A stretch of DNA of 64,000 nucleotides from Kumtagia sp052180275 (GTDB lineage Bacteria; Pseudomonadota; Alphaproteobacteria; Rhizobiales; Rhizobiaceae), in contig NZ_CP197465.1 in assembly GCF_052180275.1 (NCBI RefSeq), positions 1,984,001 to 2,048,000 of the forward strand. Reading direction: 5' to 3'. The translations under genes and the position numbers were made by a program. The notes under the pieces are model-generated. The model searched no databases and had not been told where the DNA came from. It saw nothing but the letters and a program-made list of their open reading frames with translations. Shown here in pieces: positions 55,942-64,000 of this stretch; the first letter of the stretch is position 1; every line of letters begins with the position of its first letter.

Positions 55942-56961
55942 TTAGGCTTGCACTTCCTGGATCGCCGACAATTGCCAGTCCGTCCCGCGCCGGCGGGTGA
56001 AGGTCCAAAGTTCCGTCGTCTCGGTCGCCTCGTCGGGATCGCCCTCGACGACCGCGCCGGTGGTCCGATCGCGCATCACGTCGATCGATTCGTAGCGAAG
56101 GGCCGCCGTCGCATAATCGCGATCGCCCTCGCGCCACGCTTCGGCGACGTCGGCCTGAACGAGATGCACGTCCGACACCTCGTTGCGCAAGCCGTTCTTG
56201 GCGTTGTCGGCCAGTTCTTCCGAGAGATAAGAAACCATTTCCGGCGTCACCAGCCGGCGCAGCGCGGCATGGTCCTCGCGCCCGAACGCCTCCTGCACCT
56301 CGGTCAGCCGCTGCTGGAAGGCATTGAGGTCGTCCTGGCCGAGCGTGATGTCCTCGGACACGTCAATCGACGCGCCCCCGCCCATGGCGGACGAGCCGCC
56401 GAAGCGCGGCATCTGGAACGAGCCGGCGTTTTCCGATTGACGCGCCGCATTGTCGTCACGCCTGAAGCCGCTCGCGCCACGCCCGAAGCCGCCCGACGGT
56501 CCGCCGGCCGTTGCCGGAGCCGGCGAACGCGCCTGCTGCGACCGGAAGAAACGCAGTACCAGGAAGATCAGGCCGCCGATCAGCGCCGCCTGGATGAGCA
56601 GGCCGAACATGCCGGCCAGCCCGCCAAACCCTTGGCCGAGCAGCAAGCCGATCAGGCCGCCGATCAACAGGCCCTTCATCAGCGAACCGCCGAGGCCGTT
56701 CATGAAGCCGGGCCGCTGCGTGCCGGCCTGCGGCTGGCGGGCGGCCTGGTTGGTGCCGGTGCTCGGCGTCATCGAGCGCTCGACCGGGGCCGCCGGCTGC
56801 GGTGCCGTGTTTGTCGCCGGCGCCGACTGGGACGTGCGCGCGCCGCGGCTGCCGAAGCTGCCGCCACGCCGGGCCTCGGCGTAGTCGACGCTGAACAGCG
56901 AGAACGCCATGAACAGCGCGGCCATCAAGGCAAAACCCCGGCCGGCCTTCGAATTCAACAT
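55942..56961 (-). CDS. Tim44-like domain protein
   Basis: The protein is 339 residues. It has a signal or anchor segment (GFALMAALFMAFSLFSVDYA), a low-complexity region (residues about 30-90), two hydrophobic glycine-rich segments (LLIGGLIGLLLGQGFGGLAG; LLIQAALIGGLIFLVLRFF) and a C-terminal Tim44/TimA domain (about 205-339, FQQRLTEVQEAFGREDHAAL, TPEMVSYLSEEL, TTELWTFTRR). Such proteins occur across Rhizobiales; the mitochondrial relative anchors the import motor. A membrane-proximal role is likely but unproven. Confidence 0.85.
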   Translation of the reverse strand: MLNSKAGRGFALMAALFMAFSLFSVDYAEARRGGSFGSRGARTSQSAPATNTAPQPAAPVERSMTPSTGTNQAARQPQAGTQRPGFMNGLGGSLMKGLLIGGLIGLLLGQGFGGLAGMFGLLIQAALIGGLIFLVLRFFRSQQARSPAPATAGGPSGGFGRGASGFRRDDNAARQSENAGSFQMPRFGGSSAMGGGASIDVSEDITLGQDDLNAFQQRLTEVQEAFGREDHAALRRLVTPEMVSYLSEELADNAKNGLRNEVSDVHLVQADVAEAWREGDRDYATAALRYESIDVMRDRTTGAVVEGDPDEATETTELWTFTRRRGTDWQLSAIQEVQA

Positions 56962-57087
56962 GTCATTTCCTCCTGGATGCTATTGCTGCGGACGGCTGCG
57001 CCGCGCCGATGTCTGTCGAATTTATTGCCCGCCACGTCCGAGACCTCGCCGATGAGGCGGAAGGGCCGGGCGTCGTGAACCCGGCGG

Positions 57088-57399
57088 TCAGTCGAACAAT
57101 TCCTCGAAGAACGACTTCTTGCGCTTGGGGAAATGTCCGTGCGAGCGCTTGTATCCGTCGTCGTGGTCCCGGTCATGCTGAGGCCGGGGCTGTTGGGCGG
57201 GCTGCTGGGACGCCGATTGCGTCGGGGCGGCCGCCGCCGCTTCCCTGCCGCCGCGTTCGATGATCTTGTCGAGTTCGCCCCGGTCGAGCCACACGCCGCG
57301 GCATTGCGGGCAATAGTCGATCTCGATGCCCTGGCGCTCGCTCATGACCAGCGCGATGCGGCAGGAAGGACAGACAAGGCCCAGAATGGGGGTCGACAT
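57088..57399 (-). CDS. Zf-TFIIB domain protein
   Basis: The protein is 103 residues. Two CxxC pairs (LVCPSCRIAL and YCPQCRGVWLDRGELDKI) form the zf-TFIIB zinc ribbon, followed by a Gln/His/Lys-rich tail. ATG at 57397-57399 has GGAG upstream; the frame extends 66 codons further but without family features. Its function is unknown in bacteria. Confidence 0.83.
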   Translation of the reverse strand: MSTPILGLVCPSCRIALVMSERQGIEIDYCPQCRGVWLDRGELDKIIERGGREAAAAAPTQSASQQPAQQPRPQHDRDHDDGYKRSHGHFPKRKKSFFEELFD

Positions 57400-57767
57400 G
57401 CGGTTCTCCGTTGTTCCGGCACCCGCTTCGATTGTCGCTAGGCGGGCCCAAAAAATACGGTCCGACATCGCTGCCGCTTGACGCAACAGCCAGAGGGGCC
57501 CGGTCCGCCCCCCTGATCTGGCGATAAAACCGGCGGGTTTCAAGTCCTTTCCTACGGAATCACTACAATCTCTACGCCCTTGTCGGTCCGGCATCATGCT
57601 TTCCTTATGCCGTCGCAGCCCGTCCCGCCTCGAATTCCTATGAGGGGCGATCCTAATAAAGCACCCATCCGGCGTGAATTTCCGGAGCCGTTTATCCCGA
57701 TCAGCCCGGCCAGGTGTGCCGCAGCGTTGGCGGTTTGCTGTTCACGCCTTCGACGAAGGTGCATTCG

Positions 57768-57941
57768 ATGCGACAGGTTACGACCCTCAAGTTTCCCGCT
57801 GCCCGCCGGGGCCGGCCGGGCAGCGGATATTCCCTCAAGGCGGTGGCGCTGGAGGCCGCGGTCCTTTGCGTCCTGCTGGTGCTGGCCGCGGCCGTCGCCG
57901 CGCTGCCGGTGGTGGCCGGCGTCTGGCGGCACCTGCAATAG
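57768..57941 (+). CDS. Small single-pass membrane protein, hypothetical
   Basis: The protein is 57 residues from ATG at 57768. A basic N-terminus is followed by one helix (AVALEAAVLCVLLVLAAAVA). No clear ribosome-binding site is seen (ATTCG before the ATG). It stands just before another small membrane protein gene in the same direction. The family is not recognised. Confidence 0.4.
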   Translation: MRQVTTLKFPAARRGRPGSGYSLKAVALEAAVLCVLLVLAAAVAALPVVAGVWRHLQ

Positions 57942-57954
57942 CCGGTCGTCCACC

Positions 57955-58224
57955 ATGCATATCCAGCTCGACCAGGGTTCCCGCGTCACGATCGGCCGCT
58001 TCGGCCTGAAACTCTGCGTGGCCCTTTTCATCGGCATGATGGGCAAGACCGGCTATGTCTTGACGACCGCTGCCTGGCTGTCGATCTATTCGATCTGCGC
58101 CGCCGTCTTCGCCATGATCGCCGGCGAGCGGTTCCCGACAAAGTCCTTCAACCATTGGGACGAGGCGCTGTGGTTCGTGGCGCTGTCGCTCGGCCTGCGC
58201 GTCCTCCACAAGGCGCTGGACTGA
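57955..58224 (+). CDS. Small membrane protein, hypothetical
   Basis: The protein is 89 residues from ATG at 57955. It has hydrophobic segments (FGLKLCVALFIGMMGKTGYV, AAWLSIYSICAAVFAMIAGE) and a hydrophilic loop FPTKSFNHWDEALWF before another short hydrophobic region. The family is not recognised. It begins 13 bases after the preceding small ORF. Confidence 0.6.
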   Translation: MHIQLDQGSRVTIGRFGLKLCVALFIGMMGKTGYVLTTAAWLSIYSICAAVFAMIAGERFPTKSFNHWDEALWFVALSLGLRVLHKALD

Positions 58225-58232
58225 AGCCTGCC

Positions 58233-58658
58233 ATGGACGCTGCCCTTAATCGCGGCCTGGCTGACCTTGCCTGCCGCATAGAAGCTGCCCGCGTGCTGCG
58301 CGAGCACCATCTGTGGGAGGCTGCCGCCGCCCTGCCGCTCACCGGAGCAAGCGGATCGCCCGGCCGGGCCAGCAGCCGCTTCGCAGGGCTGATGGCGGCG
58401 AACGCCTTGGTCGATTCCGTGCTGCTTCTGCTCGACCGGGCCGAGCCGAAGCGGTCGGTCCGCAGCATGAGGCGCAGCGGCGGGCGCTGGACCTGCGTCA
58501 TCGAGAGAGCCCCCGGCAACGCCGGCGACCGGTTCACGGCGCGACATGCCGACCTTCCGGCCGCCGTCCTCGCGGCCTTCATCCGGTCCTGCGCACCTGC
58601 CCGGGAGAGATCGGGCGCGGTCCAGGGCCGGCATCCAACGGAGTTTTCAGCATCATGA
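58233..58658 (+). CDS. Hypothetical protein upstream of a DapA homologue
   Basis: The protein is 141 residues from ATG at 58233. It is Ala- and Arg-rich, with no membrane helix and no motif that I recognise (LLEDRAEPKRS..., GGRWTCVIERAPGNAGDRFT). Its stop overlaps the dapA-like start (ATGA), so the two genes are coupled. Codon use looks like the neighbours. Confidence 0.5.
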   Translation: MDAALNRGLADLACRIEAARVLREHHLWEAAAALPLTGASGSPGRASSRFAGLMAANALVDSVLLLLDRAEPKRSVRSMRRSGGRWTCVIERAPGNAGDRFTARHADLPAAVLAAFIRSCAPARERSGAVQGRHPTEFSAS

Positions 58659-59575
58659 ATACCGACGAATTGCGCGGCCGCCTGCGCGGCGCGATGACGG
58701 CGCTTGTCACGCCCTTCAATGACGGCGCCGTCGACCGTGAAGCGCTGCGGGCGCTGATCGAATGGCAGGTCGGGCAGGGCATCGCCGCTGTCGTTCCCTG
58801 CGGCACCACGGGCGAAGCGCCCACACTGTCCTTCGACGAGCGGGTGGCCGTCATCCGGGTCTGCGTCGAGGCGGCCGCCGGCCGTGTGCCGGTCATAGCG
58901 GGAACCTGCACCAACTGCACGCAATCGACCGTCGCCCTGACGGCGGCGGCGAGGTCTTTCGGCGCGGATGCGGCGCTGATCGTGACGCCCTATTACAGCC
59001 GGCCGAGCCAGGAGGGGATTTTCCGGCACTTCCAGTCGGTGGCGCGGCAGGTCGATCTTCCGATCATCGTCTACAACGTGCCGGCGCGCACCGCCGTCGA
59101 CGTCGCGCCGGCAACGCTGGAGCGTCTCGCCGCGATCCCGGCGATCGTCGGCATCAAGGATGCGACCGGCGATCTTGCCCGCCCGATGGCCGTGACCAGT
59201 CAGTTCGGCGAGCGTTTCATCCAGCTTTCGGGCCACGACGCCACCGCCTTCGGATTCAACACGATGGGCGGCAGCGGCACGATCTCGGTGGTGTCGAATG
59301 TCGCGCCGCGGCTTTGCGTCGATATGCACGACGCCTGCCGGCGCGGTGATGTGCATGCCGCGAGGGCGATCCACAAGACGCTACGCCCGCTGGTCGCCGC
59401 GCTGGAACTGGAAACAAACCCCGTGCCGGTCAAATACGCGCTCCACCTCCTCGGCCTCATTCGTCCGGATGTGCGCCTGCCGCTGGTTCCGGTCCTGCCG
59501 GAGACCGCCGCCGCCATCGAGGAAGCGCTGCGGCCGGTGGCGGATATCTCCTCGCCGCGGTCGCGGGCGGCATGA
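58655..59575 (+). CDS. dapA: Dihydrodipicolinate synthase-family protein
   Basis: The protein is 306 residues, full length. The Thr-Thr pair is in CGTTGEAPTL, the two catalytic Tyr are in TPYYSRPSQEG and VYNVPARTAV, the Arg of RPSQ is present, and the Schiff-base Lys is in IVGIKDATG. All features of true DapA are there, and it would condense pyruvate with aspartate semialdehyde. Paralogues with other aldol substrates exist, so the role in lysine synthesis is not certain. It is preceded by an unrelated small gene, not by other lysine genes. Confidence 0.82.
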   Translation: MNTDELRGRLRGAMTALVTPFNDGAVDREALRALIEWQVGQGIAAVVPCGTTGEAPTLSFDERVAVIRVCVEAAAGRVPVIAGTCTNCTQSTVALTAAARSFGADAALIVTPYYSRPSQEGIFRHFQSVARQVDLPIIVYNVPARTAVDVAPATLERLAAIPAIVGIKDATGDLARPMAVTSQFGERFIQLSGHDATAFGFNTMGGSGTISVVSNVAPRLCVDMHDACRRGDVHAARAIHKTLRPLVAALELETNPVPVKYALHLLGLIRPDVRLPLVPVLPETAAAIEEALRPVADISSPRSRAA

Positions 59576-59798
59576 TGCCGGCCGGCAGTTGTCGATGGGC
59601 GCCCAGAAGATATCCGAATGCGCTCCGGAATATATGACAAAACTATTTCGGCAGTAATGGCATCAAATCGAAAACATACGTCTCTGTTTTTATCTTACCA
59701 ATACGCCTCGCTTCTGTTCCGGCCGCTCTGGTCGGGCAAATCCCAGGAAGAACGGCCTTATTGGCTGGCGAGGCGCGGACAGACATGGAGCGACGGCA

Positions 59799-59996
59799 AT
59801 GTATTCCCGGCTAGGCGTCTATCACATCGCGCGGCAGGCGCGGCAGGCAACACCCGCCGCGACACCGCCGCGGGCGGACATGCCCAATTCGCGTCCGGCA
59901 GCCCATCCGAATGAACTGGCGATGTTCTTCCGTCTTGGCACGGTCGTGGCCGGCGCTCTGGCGCTGGCGGCCCTGATCATGTGGGCGACGACCTGA
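59799..59996 (+). CDS. Small membrane protein, hypothetical
   Basis: The protein is 65 residues from ATG at 59799 with GGAG ten bases upstream. A Pro/Ala-rich N-terminal half is followed by one C-terminal helix (GTVVAGALALAALIMWATT). Other starts in overlapping frames are open, but this one has the best signal. The family is not recognised. Confidence 0.5.
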   Translation: MYSRLGVYHIARQARQATPAATPPRADMPNSRPAAHPNELAMFFRLGTVVAGALALAALIMWATT

Positions 59997-60029
59997 ACGC
60001 GCCAAAGTCGCAATCGAAAGGAAACAGTC

Positions 60030-60290
60030 ATGGAAAGAGCAATCATTCGCAAGTCCGAGCCTCCTTCGCTGCGGAGCCGATTCCTCGTCGGCCGCGACGC
60101 GCAGGGGTGCTGGGTGGTTCGTGACCGCAAGGGCCTCGTCGGCGGCCTGTTTACCGACCGTGAGGCCGCCGTGCATTTCGCCATGGTCGAGAGCGACCGT
60201 GTTCCGGGCGCCGTATCCTGCGCGCCCGACGACACGATCGTCGACTTCGGCCCTGCCTTTGATCGCCCTTCGCGCGTATGGCGGCATTGA
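60030..60290 (+). CDS. Conserved hypothetical protein
   Basis: The protein is 86 residues from ATG at 60030 with AAAGGAAA upstream. It reads as a short beta-rich domain: FLVGRDAQGCWVVRDRKGLV, GGLFTDREAAVHFAM. This wording resembles the DUF2188-like small proteins, in which a recent-data strand is followed by WVV-R, but the match is loose. No neighbour explains it. Confidence 0.6.
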   Translation: MERAIIRKSEPPSLRSRFLVGRDAQGCWVVRDRKGLVGGLFTDREAAVHFAMVESDRVPGAVSCAPDDTIVDFGPAFDRPSRVWRH

Positions 60291-60433
60291 CCGGCGCCAG
60301 CGCCGGGGGAGCGGGCGTCCTGCCCGAGTCCCCCGATGCGCCGGCTTGAGTTGATTGCTCCCCTGTGTGAGATGATGGCACAGCGTTCCGGGAAGCCACT
60401 TCCAAGAACAGCGAAAGGAACGATGGAACAAAT

Positions 60434-61354
60434 GTGATGTTCGCGGAAAATGGCCCGTCTTCCGTTTGGCCGGCTGTGGCGGCCAACTATCTGGCTCGAA
60501 ACCAGCAGTTGAGCGACGACGGCAAGTCTTGGGACCATTCATTCACGTCGGCTTACCAAATGAGTTGCGAGGCGTTGGTGGCTCTCGGCTACGCCGAAGA
60601 AAACGGCAGGGGAGCCATACCTCTGAAAAACCCCACACTACCTGAGATTCTGCCGCGCTGGGACGATGTCTGCGTTGTTGTTCTCAAGCTGGCCGGTCAA
60701 CGAGGGCAACTGCAGTATCGGCTTCAAGATGGCACAGTGCGTCCTCCAAAGGGGCTGGCTTTGAGCATCCGCGGAGCCCCGCCTCCACCGGCAGCCAATA
60801 TCAATCCAGTCAAAGGTCTTGGACCCGCATACGCGACGCCGGACGTCCAATCCGTGTTGCAGGTACTGGGGTTGGTAAGCGATGGAATGTGGACGACGAT
60901 TGCCGAAACCATCTGTTGGCGGGATCAACCGAGAGAGTGGAGCATCGATTTTGCGTCGGATCGAAGGTTTGTTGTCGCCGTTGAGCGGGCGGCGCTCTCA
61001 ATGCCTGGCGACATCCGAGACGAGATGGATCGGCTTGCAGCGATTACCGAAAGTGATGTCGCGGCAGCCCTGGCAAGCATGAAGCTATGGAACGAAGAGG
61101 CGCGCGCCAAATACGGTCCGAAGGCGTTGATCCGTGCGTCAACAAACGAACGGGCGCGCAGGAGTGTCGAAGCCGGTCGACGGCACAGTCTCGATTGGCT
61201 GTTCATCCGACGCTGGCGTCTCGGCGACAGTTGGTTGACGGTCGAGGAAGCGAAAAGAGCCCTGGAAGTTTTTCATGACCCCCTTGCCATTGCAATGCGG
61301 CGTGCATTGGTCGAGCGGCTATACCCGGACTTGCCCTATCTGACGGAGATGTAG
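60434..61354 (+). CDS. Hypothetical protein, no family recognised
   Basis: The protein is 306 residues from GTG at 60434 (an ATG one codon later is also possible). It has no membrane helices and no motif that I recognise. Regions worth noting are a Pro-rich linker (GLALSIRGAPPPPAANINPV) and a charged C-terminal half (RRWRLGDSWLTVEEAKRALE). The DNA looks less GC-rich than the flanking genes, which hints at a recent arrival. Only proteins with family links can place it. Confidence 0.55.
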   Translation: MMFAENGPSSVWPAVAANYLARNQQLSDDGKSWDHSFTSAYQMSCEALVALGYAEENGRGAIPLKNPTLPEILPRWDDVCVVVLKLAGQRGQLQYRLQDGTVRPPKGLALSIRGAPPPPAANINPVKGLGPAYATPDVQSVLQVLGLVSDGMWTTIAETICWRDQPREWSIDFASDRRFVVAVERAALSMPGDIRDEMDRLAAITESDVAAALASMKLWNEEARAKYGPKALIRASTNERARRSVEAGRRHSLDWLFIRRWRLGDSWLTVEEAKRALEVFHDPLAIAMRRALVERLYPDLPYLTEM

Positions 61355-61510
61355 CGTCCCCAAGCCGTCGCGGGGGGCTTACACGTTACGTCGAACGTCG
61401 CCGTCCGACCCAACGTCACCACATTTCCCGTTCATCTGCGCCCTTGCGGTGGCAGGCGATTGGTGATCAACACATATGTTCAGCGGCAGTCGCGAGGACT
61501 TTGAGGCGGC

Positions 61511-61900
61511 ATGAACCGGGCCAGGCTATACGGAACGAAGGCGACAGGCTTCCTGTCGGCGCTGTTCCTGTATCTGGCGGCGGCGGTCGCCGGAGCCTAC
61601 GGACCGCTCTCCACGGAGACGACCTCGCCCGCGTCGCAGTCGCGGACCGCGGCGGGCGGCATGGATGCGCGCGATCCGCGCGCCGCCGGCCATCTGCGGC
61701 CATCCGTTTCCTTTGAGAGCCGCGAATTCAGCGCTGCCGTGCCGCAAGGCGACGGCGGCGGCAAGGCTCTTCTACCCCCGGAGCTCAAAACCCTCCCGGA
61801 AGTTTTCGCCGAAATCGGCGACGCCGCCGCTGCGTCCGCGCCGTCCTCCGTCGCGCTGCCGCGCGCCTATGCCGCTCGCGCGCCTCCAGCCCTGTCCTGA
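61511..61900 (+). CDS. Hypothetical secreted or membrane-anchored protein
   Basis: The protein is 129 residues from ATG at 61511. It starts with a hydrophobic segment (GFLSALFLYLAAAVAGAYG) and continues Ala/Pro/Ser-rich with no fold visible. Its gene ends just before a terminator and 104 bases before secDF. In most relatives a yajC gene takes this place, but the sequence here does not look like YajC. Confidence 0.4.
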   Translation: MNRARLYGTKATGFLSALFLYLAAAVAGAYGPLSTETTSPASQSRTAAGGMDARDPRAAGHLRPSVSFESREFSAAVPQGDGGGKALLPPELKTLPEVFAEIGDAAAASAPSSVALPRAYAARAPPALS

Positions 61901-61914
61901 TCAGCCCTGAACGG

Positions 61915-61940
61915 CGCTGCTCCTTGCGGAGCGGCGTTTT
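61915..61940 (+). terminator. Terminator upstream of secDF
   Basis: CGCTGCTCC pairs with GGAGCGGCG around TTGC (one G-U pair), followed by TTTT. It separates the hypothetical gene from secDF. Confidence 0.6.
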
Positions 61941-62003
61941 CGAAACAGCGATCGTCCGTGCGCGAGAAGAGCGCCGGCGATTGCCCGTCATGGTATCAGA
62001 ACA

Positions 62004-64000
62004 ATGCGAACATCCCGTTGGTTGGTGGTGACCTACGCCATCATCATTCTGGCCGGCATTCTTGTCGCGCTTCCCAATCTCTTCACCCAGCAGCAACTGG
62101 CGGCCCTGCCAAGCTGGCTTCCCCACAAGCAGGTGACGCTCGGCCTCGACCTGCAGGGCGGGTCGCACCTCGTGCTCGAGGTCGATGCCGATGCCGTCCG
62201 CAAGGACCGGCTGCGCGCCCTGCTCGACCAGGCGCGCGATTCGCTGCGCAAGGATCGTGTCCAGACGCAGTCGGTGCGCCTGGTCGGCGATTCCGTCGTC
62301 GCCGTGGTGCCCGATGAAACGCAGCGCGCCAAGGCGCTCGACATCCTCAAGGGCCTGTCCCAGCCGGTTGGCGGGCTTGCCTTCGGCGCCGGTCGCGCCG
62401 ATATCGATGTCGTCGCCACGGACAGCCAGATAAAGCTGACGCCGACCGAGGCTGGCCTGAACGCCCGGCTCGACTCGGCCATCCAGCAGAGCCTGGAGAT
62501 CGTGCGCCAGCGCGTCGACCAGGTCGGTGTCGCCGAGCCGACCATCCAGCGTGTCGGCTCCGACCGCATGCTCGTCCAGCTTCCCGGCCTGCAGGACCCG
62601 ACGCGGCTGCGTGAACTGCTCGGCAGCACGGCGAAGATGACGTTCCACATGGTCGCAAACGTGCAGCAGGGCGATCGCCTGCCGCCGGGCGTGTCGATGC
62701 TTCCCGACGCCAAGTCCGGCCAGACCTATGCGATCGAAGACCGGGTGGCGCTCGACGGCGAAAGGCTGACCGACGCCCGCGCCGGTTTCGACCAGCGCAC
62801 GCAGGAGCCCATCGTCTCTTTCCGCTTCGACAGTCTTGGCGCCCGGCAGTTCGCCGAGATCACCAGCGCCAATGTCGGAAAACCCTTCGCCATCGTGCTT
62901 GATGGCAAGGTGCTGTCGGCGCCGGTCATCCGCGAGCCGATCACCGGCGGGTCGGGCCAGATCAGCGGCAGTTTTAAAGTCGAGGACACGGTTGTCCTCT
63001 CGGCGCTTCTGCGCGCCGGCGCGCTGCCTGCGCCGCTCACCGTCATCGAGGAGCGCACCGTCGGTCCGGATCTCGGCGGCGACGTCATCAAGATGGGCAT
63101 CTACACTGGCGTCGCCGGCTTCCTGGCGGTGGTGGTGTTCATGGTCCTGCTCTACGGCGCCTGGGGCATGATCGCCAATTTCGCGCTGCTGCTCCACCTG
63201 ATCCTGACCTTCAGCGCACTGACGCTGATCGGCGGAACACTGACCTTGCCCGGCATCGCCGGCATCATCCTCGGCATCGGCTTCGGCGTCGACGCCAACA
63301 TCCTGATCAACGAGCGGATACGCGAGGAGACACGGCGCGGGCTGGGGGCCTTCGCGGCTTTGGACAACGGCTTCAAGCGCGCCTATTCGACCATCGTCGA
63401 CGCCAACGTCACCTCGCTCATCGCCACCAGCCTGCTGTTCATGTTCGGCTCCGGCCCGGTGCGCGGCTTTGCGCTGACCATGATGATCGGCACGGTGCTG
63501 TCGATGTTCACGGCGGTGGCGGTGGTGCGTGTGCTGATGACCGAGGTGGTGCGCCGCCGCAAGATGAAGACCATCCGCGTCGAGCCGCTGGTCCACTTCT
63601 TCCCGGAGAAGACGTCGTTCCAGTTCATGAACGCTCGCTTCCTCGGCATCGCGCTGTCGGCCCTGCTGTCGCTGGCCTCGATCGGCCTGTTCTTCAAGCC
63701 CGGCCTCAATTACGGCATCGACTTCAAGGGCGGCATCCAGGTCGAGATCGCGACCTCGCAGCCGACCGACCTTGCCGTGCTTCGCAGCACGCTATCCAAC
63801 CTGAACCTCGGCGAGATCGCGCTCCAGAACATCGGCGACAGCGATCATGTGCTGATCCGCGTCCAGCGCCAGGACGGCGGCGAGCAGGCGCAGACGACCG
63901 CGGTCACCGCCGTCAAGGAGGCCGTTCAGAAGCTCGATCCATCGGTCAAGTTCGAGCGCACCGAGGTCGTCGGGCCGAAGGTCAGCGGCGAACTGGCGCA
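62004..64000 (+). CDS. secDF: SecDF fusion protein, partial (continues beyond window)
   Basis: The frame is open from ATG at 62004 to the end (more than 660 codons). The SecD half has the N-terminal helix, GLDLQGGSHLVLEVD, the large P1 domain and the proton-path Asp in GIGFGVDANILINERIREE. SecF begins after the linker, with LNYGIDFKGGIQVEIA. SecDF uses the proton gradient to pull exported proteins through SecYEG. No yajC is directly upstream, which is unusual. The ribosome-binding site is weak. Confidence 0.93.
   Translation, partial: MRTSRWLVVTYAIIILAGILVALPNLFTQQQLAALPSWLPHKQVTLGLDLQGGSHLVLEVDADAVRKDRLRALLDQARDSLRKDRVQTQSVRLVGDSVVAVVPDETQRAKALDILKGLSQPVGGLAFGAGRADIDVVATDSQIKLTPTEAGLNARLDSAIQQSLEIVRQRVDQVGVAEPTIQRVGSDRMLVQLPGLQDPTRLRELLGSTAKMTFHMVANVQQGDRLPPGVSMLPDAKSGQTYAIEDRVALDGERLTDARAGFDQRTQEPIVSFRFDSLGARQFAEITSANVGKPFAIVLDGKVLSAPVIREPITGGSGQISGSFKVEDTVVLSALLRAGALPAPLTVIEERTVGPDLGGDVIKMGIYTGVAGFLAVVVFMVLLYGAWGMIANFALLLHLILTFSALTLIGGTLTLPGIAGIILGIGFGVDANILINERIREETRRGLGAFAALDNGFKRAYSTIVDANVTSLIATSLLFMFGSGPVRGFALTMMIGTVLSMFTAVAVVRVLMTEVVRRRKMKTIRVEPLVHFFPEKTSFQFMNARFLGIALSALLSLASIGLFFKPGLNYGIDFKGGIQVEIATSQPTDLAVLRSTLSNLNLGEIALQNIGDSDHVLIRVQRQDGGEQAQTTAVTAVKEAVQKLDPSVKFERTEVVGPKVSGELA

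Noticed and set aside
61785..63596. A 603-codon leftward frame opposite secDF
   Set aside because: It is a shadow of secDF, rich in His, Gln and Arg, with no domain.

Overview
The window looks like a chromosomal segment of an alphaproteobacterium in the Rhizobiales, most likely a Phyllobacteriaceae (Mesorhizobium-like) species. The basis is the alphaproteobacterial 16S/23S sequence with tRNA-Ile(GAU) and tRNA-Ala(UGC) in the spacer, a helix-9 insertion in 23S, the PhyR-NepR-EcfG stress switch, HWE-family kinases, a RosR/IclR/ROK-rich high-GC gene style and a SecDF fusion. The genus assignment is inference.

Region 1 (1-14.9 kb) is a catabolic island. An IclR regulator (partial) and a rhodanese gene are transcribed leftward. 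Divergent from them is a tightly coupled 12-gene operon with ATGA-type overlaps: acyl-CoA dehydrogenase, enoyl-CoA hydratase, second acyl-CoA dehydrogenase, PLP-dependent Cys/Met lyase, hydantoinase-like amidohydrolase, N-carbamoyl-amino-acid hydrolase, acyl-CoA synthetase, MaoC hydratase and a complete Dpp-type ABC importer without its binding protein. A convergent EamA transporter follows. An identical 12-bp palindromic core lies in front of both the operon and the EamA gene. The gene content (CoA activation and beta-oxidation, cyclic ureide opening, C-S cleavage, sulfane-sulfur handling) points to a substrate with a carboxylic side chain, a ureide ring and a sulfur atom; biotin or a relative is my leading hypothesis, not shown.

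Region 2 (15-22.3 kb) holds a fossil IS3-type transposase fragment and a complete rrn operon (promoter, 16S, tRNA-Ile, tRNA-Ala, 23S, 5S, terminator) with spacer repeats built from CTATTCGCT-like units. Region 3 (22.3-30 kb) has a YddA/SbmA-like ABC exporter with a degenerate nucleotide-binding domain, an SDR, exbB-exbD-tonB and a parDE-type toxin-antitoxin pair whose toxin carries an in-frame stop. Region 4 (28.7-33.5 kb) is a ROK repressor divergent from xylFHG, with a palindromic operator over the xyl promoter.

Region 5 (33.6-48 kb) is centred on the general stress response: phyR divergent from nepR-ecfG, three HWE histidine kinases, a FATGUY-like single-domain response regulator, a Crp/Fnr regulator and small membrane or envelope proteins. 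GGAAC-N16-CGTT promoters precede several of these genes, so the island seems to encode both the switch and part of its regulon.

Region 6 (48-62 kb) is mixed metabolism: CurA-type oxidoreductase, OsmC, a trans-3-hydroxyproline dehydratase-like protein, GNAT, an MhqD/MhqO-like pair, a phosphonate monoester hydrolase/sulfatase, a DmpA-type peptidase, a Tim44-like protein, a DapA homologue and several small unknown proteins. The window ends inside a secDF fusion gene.
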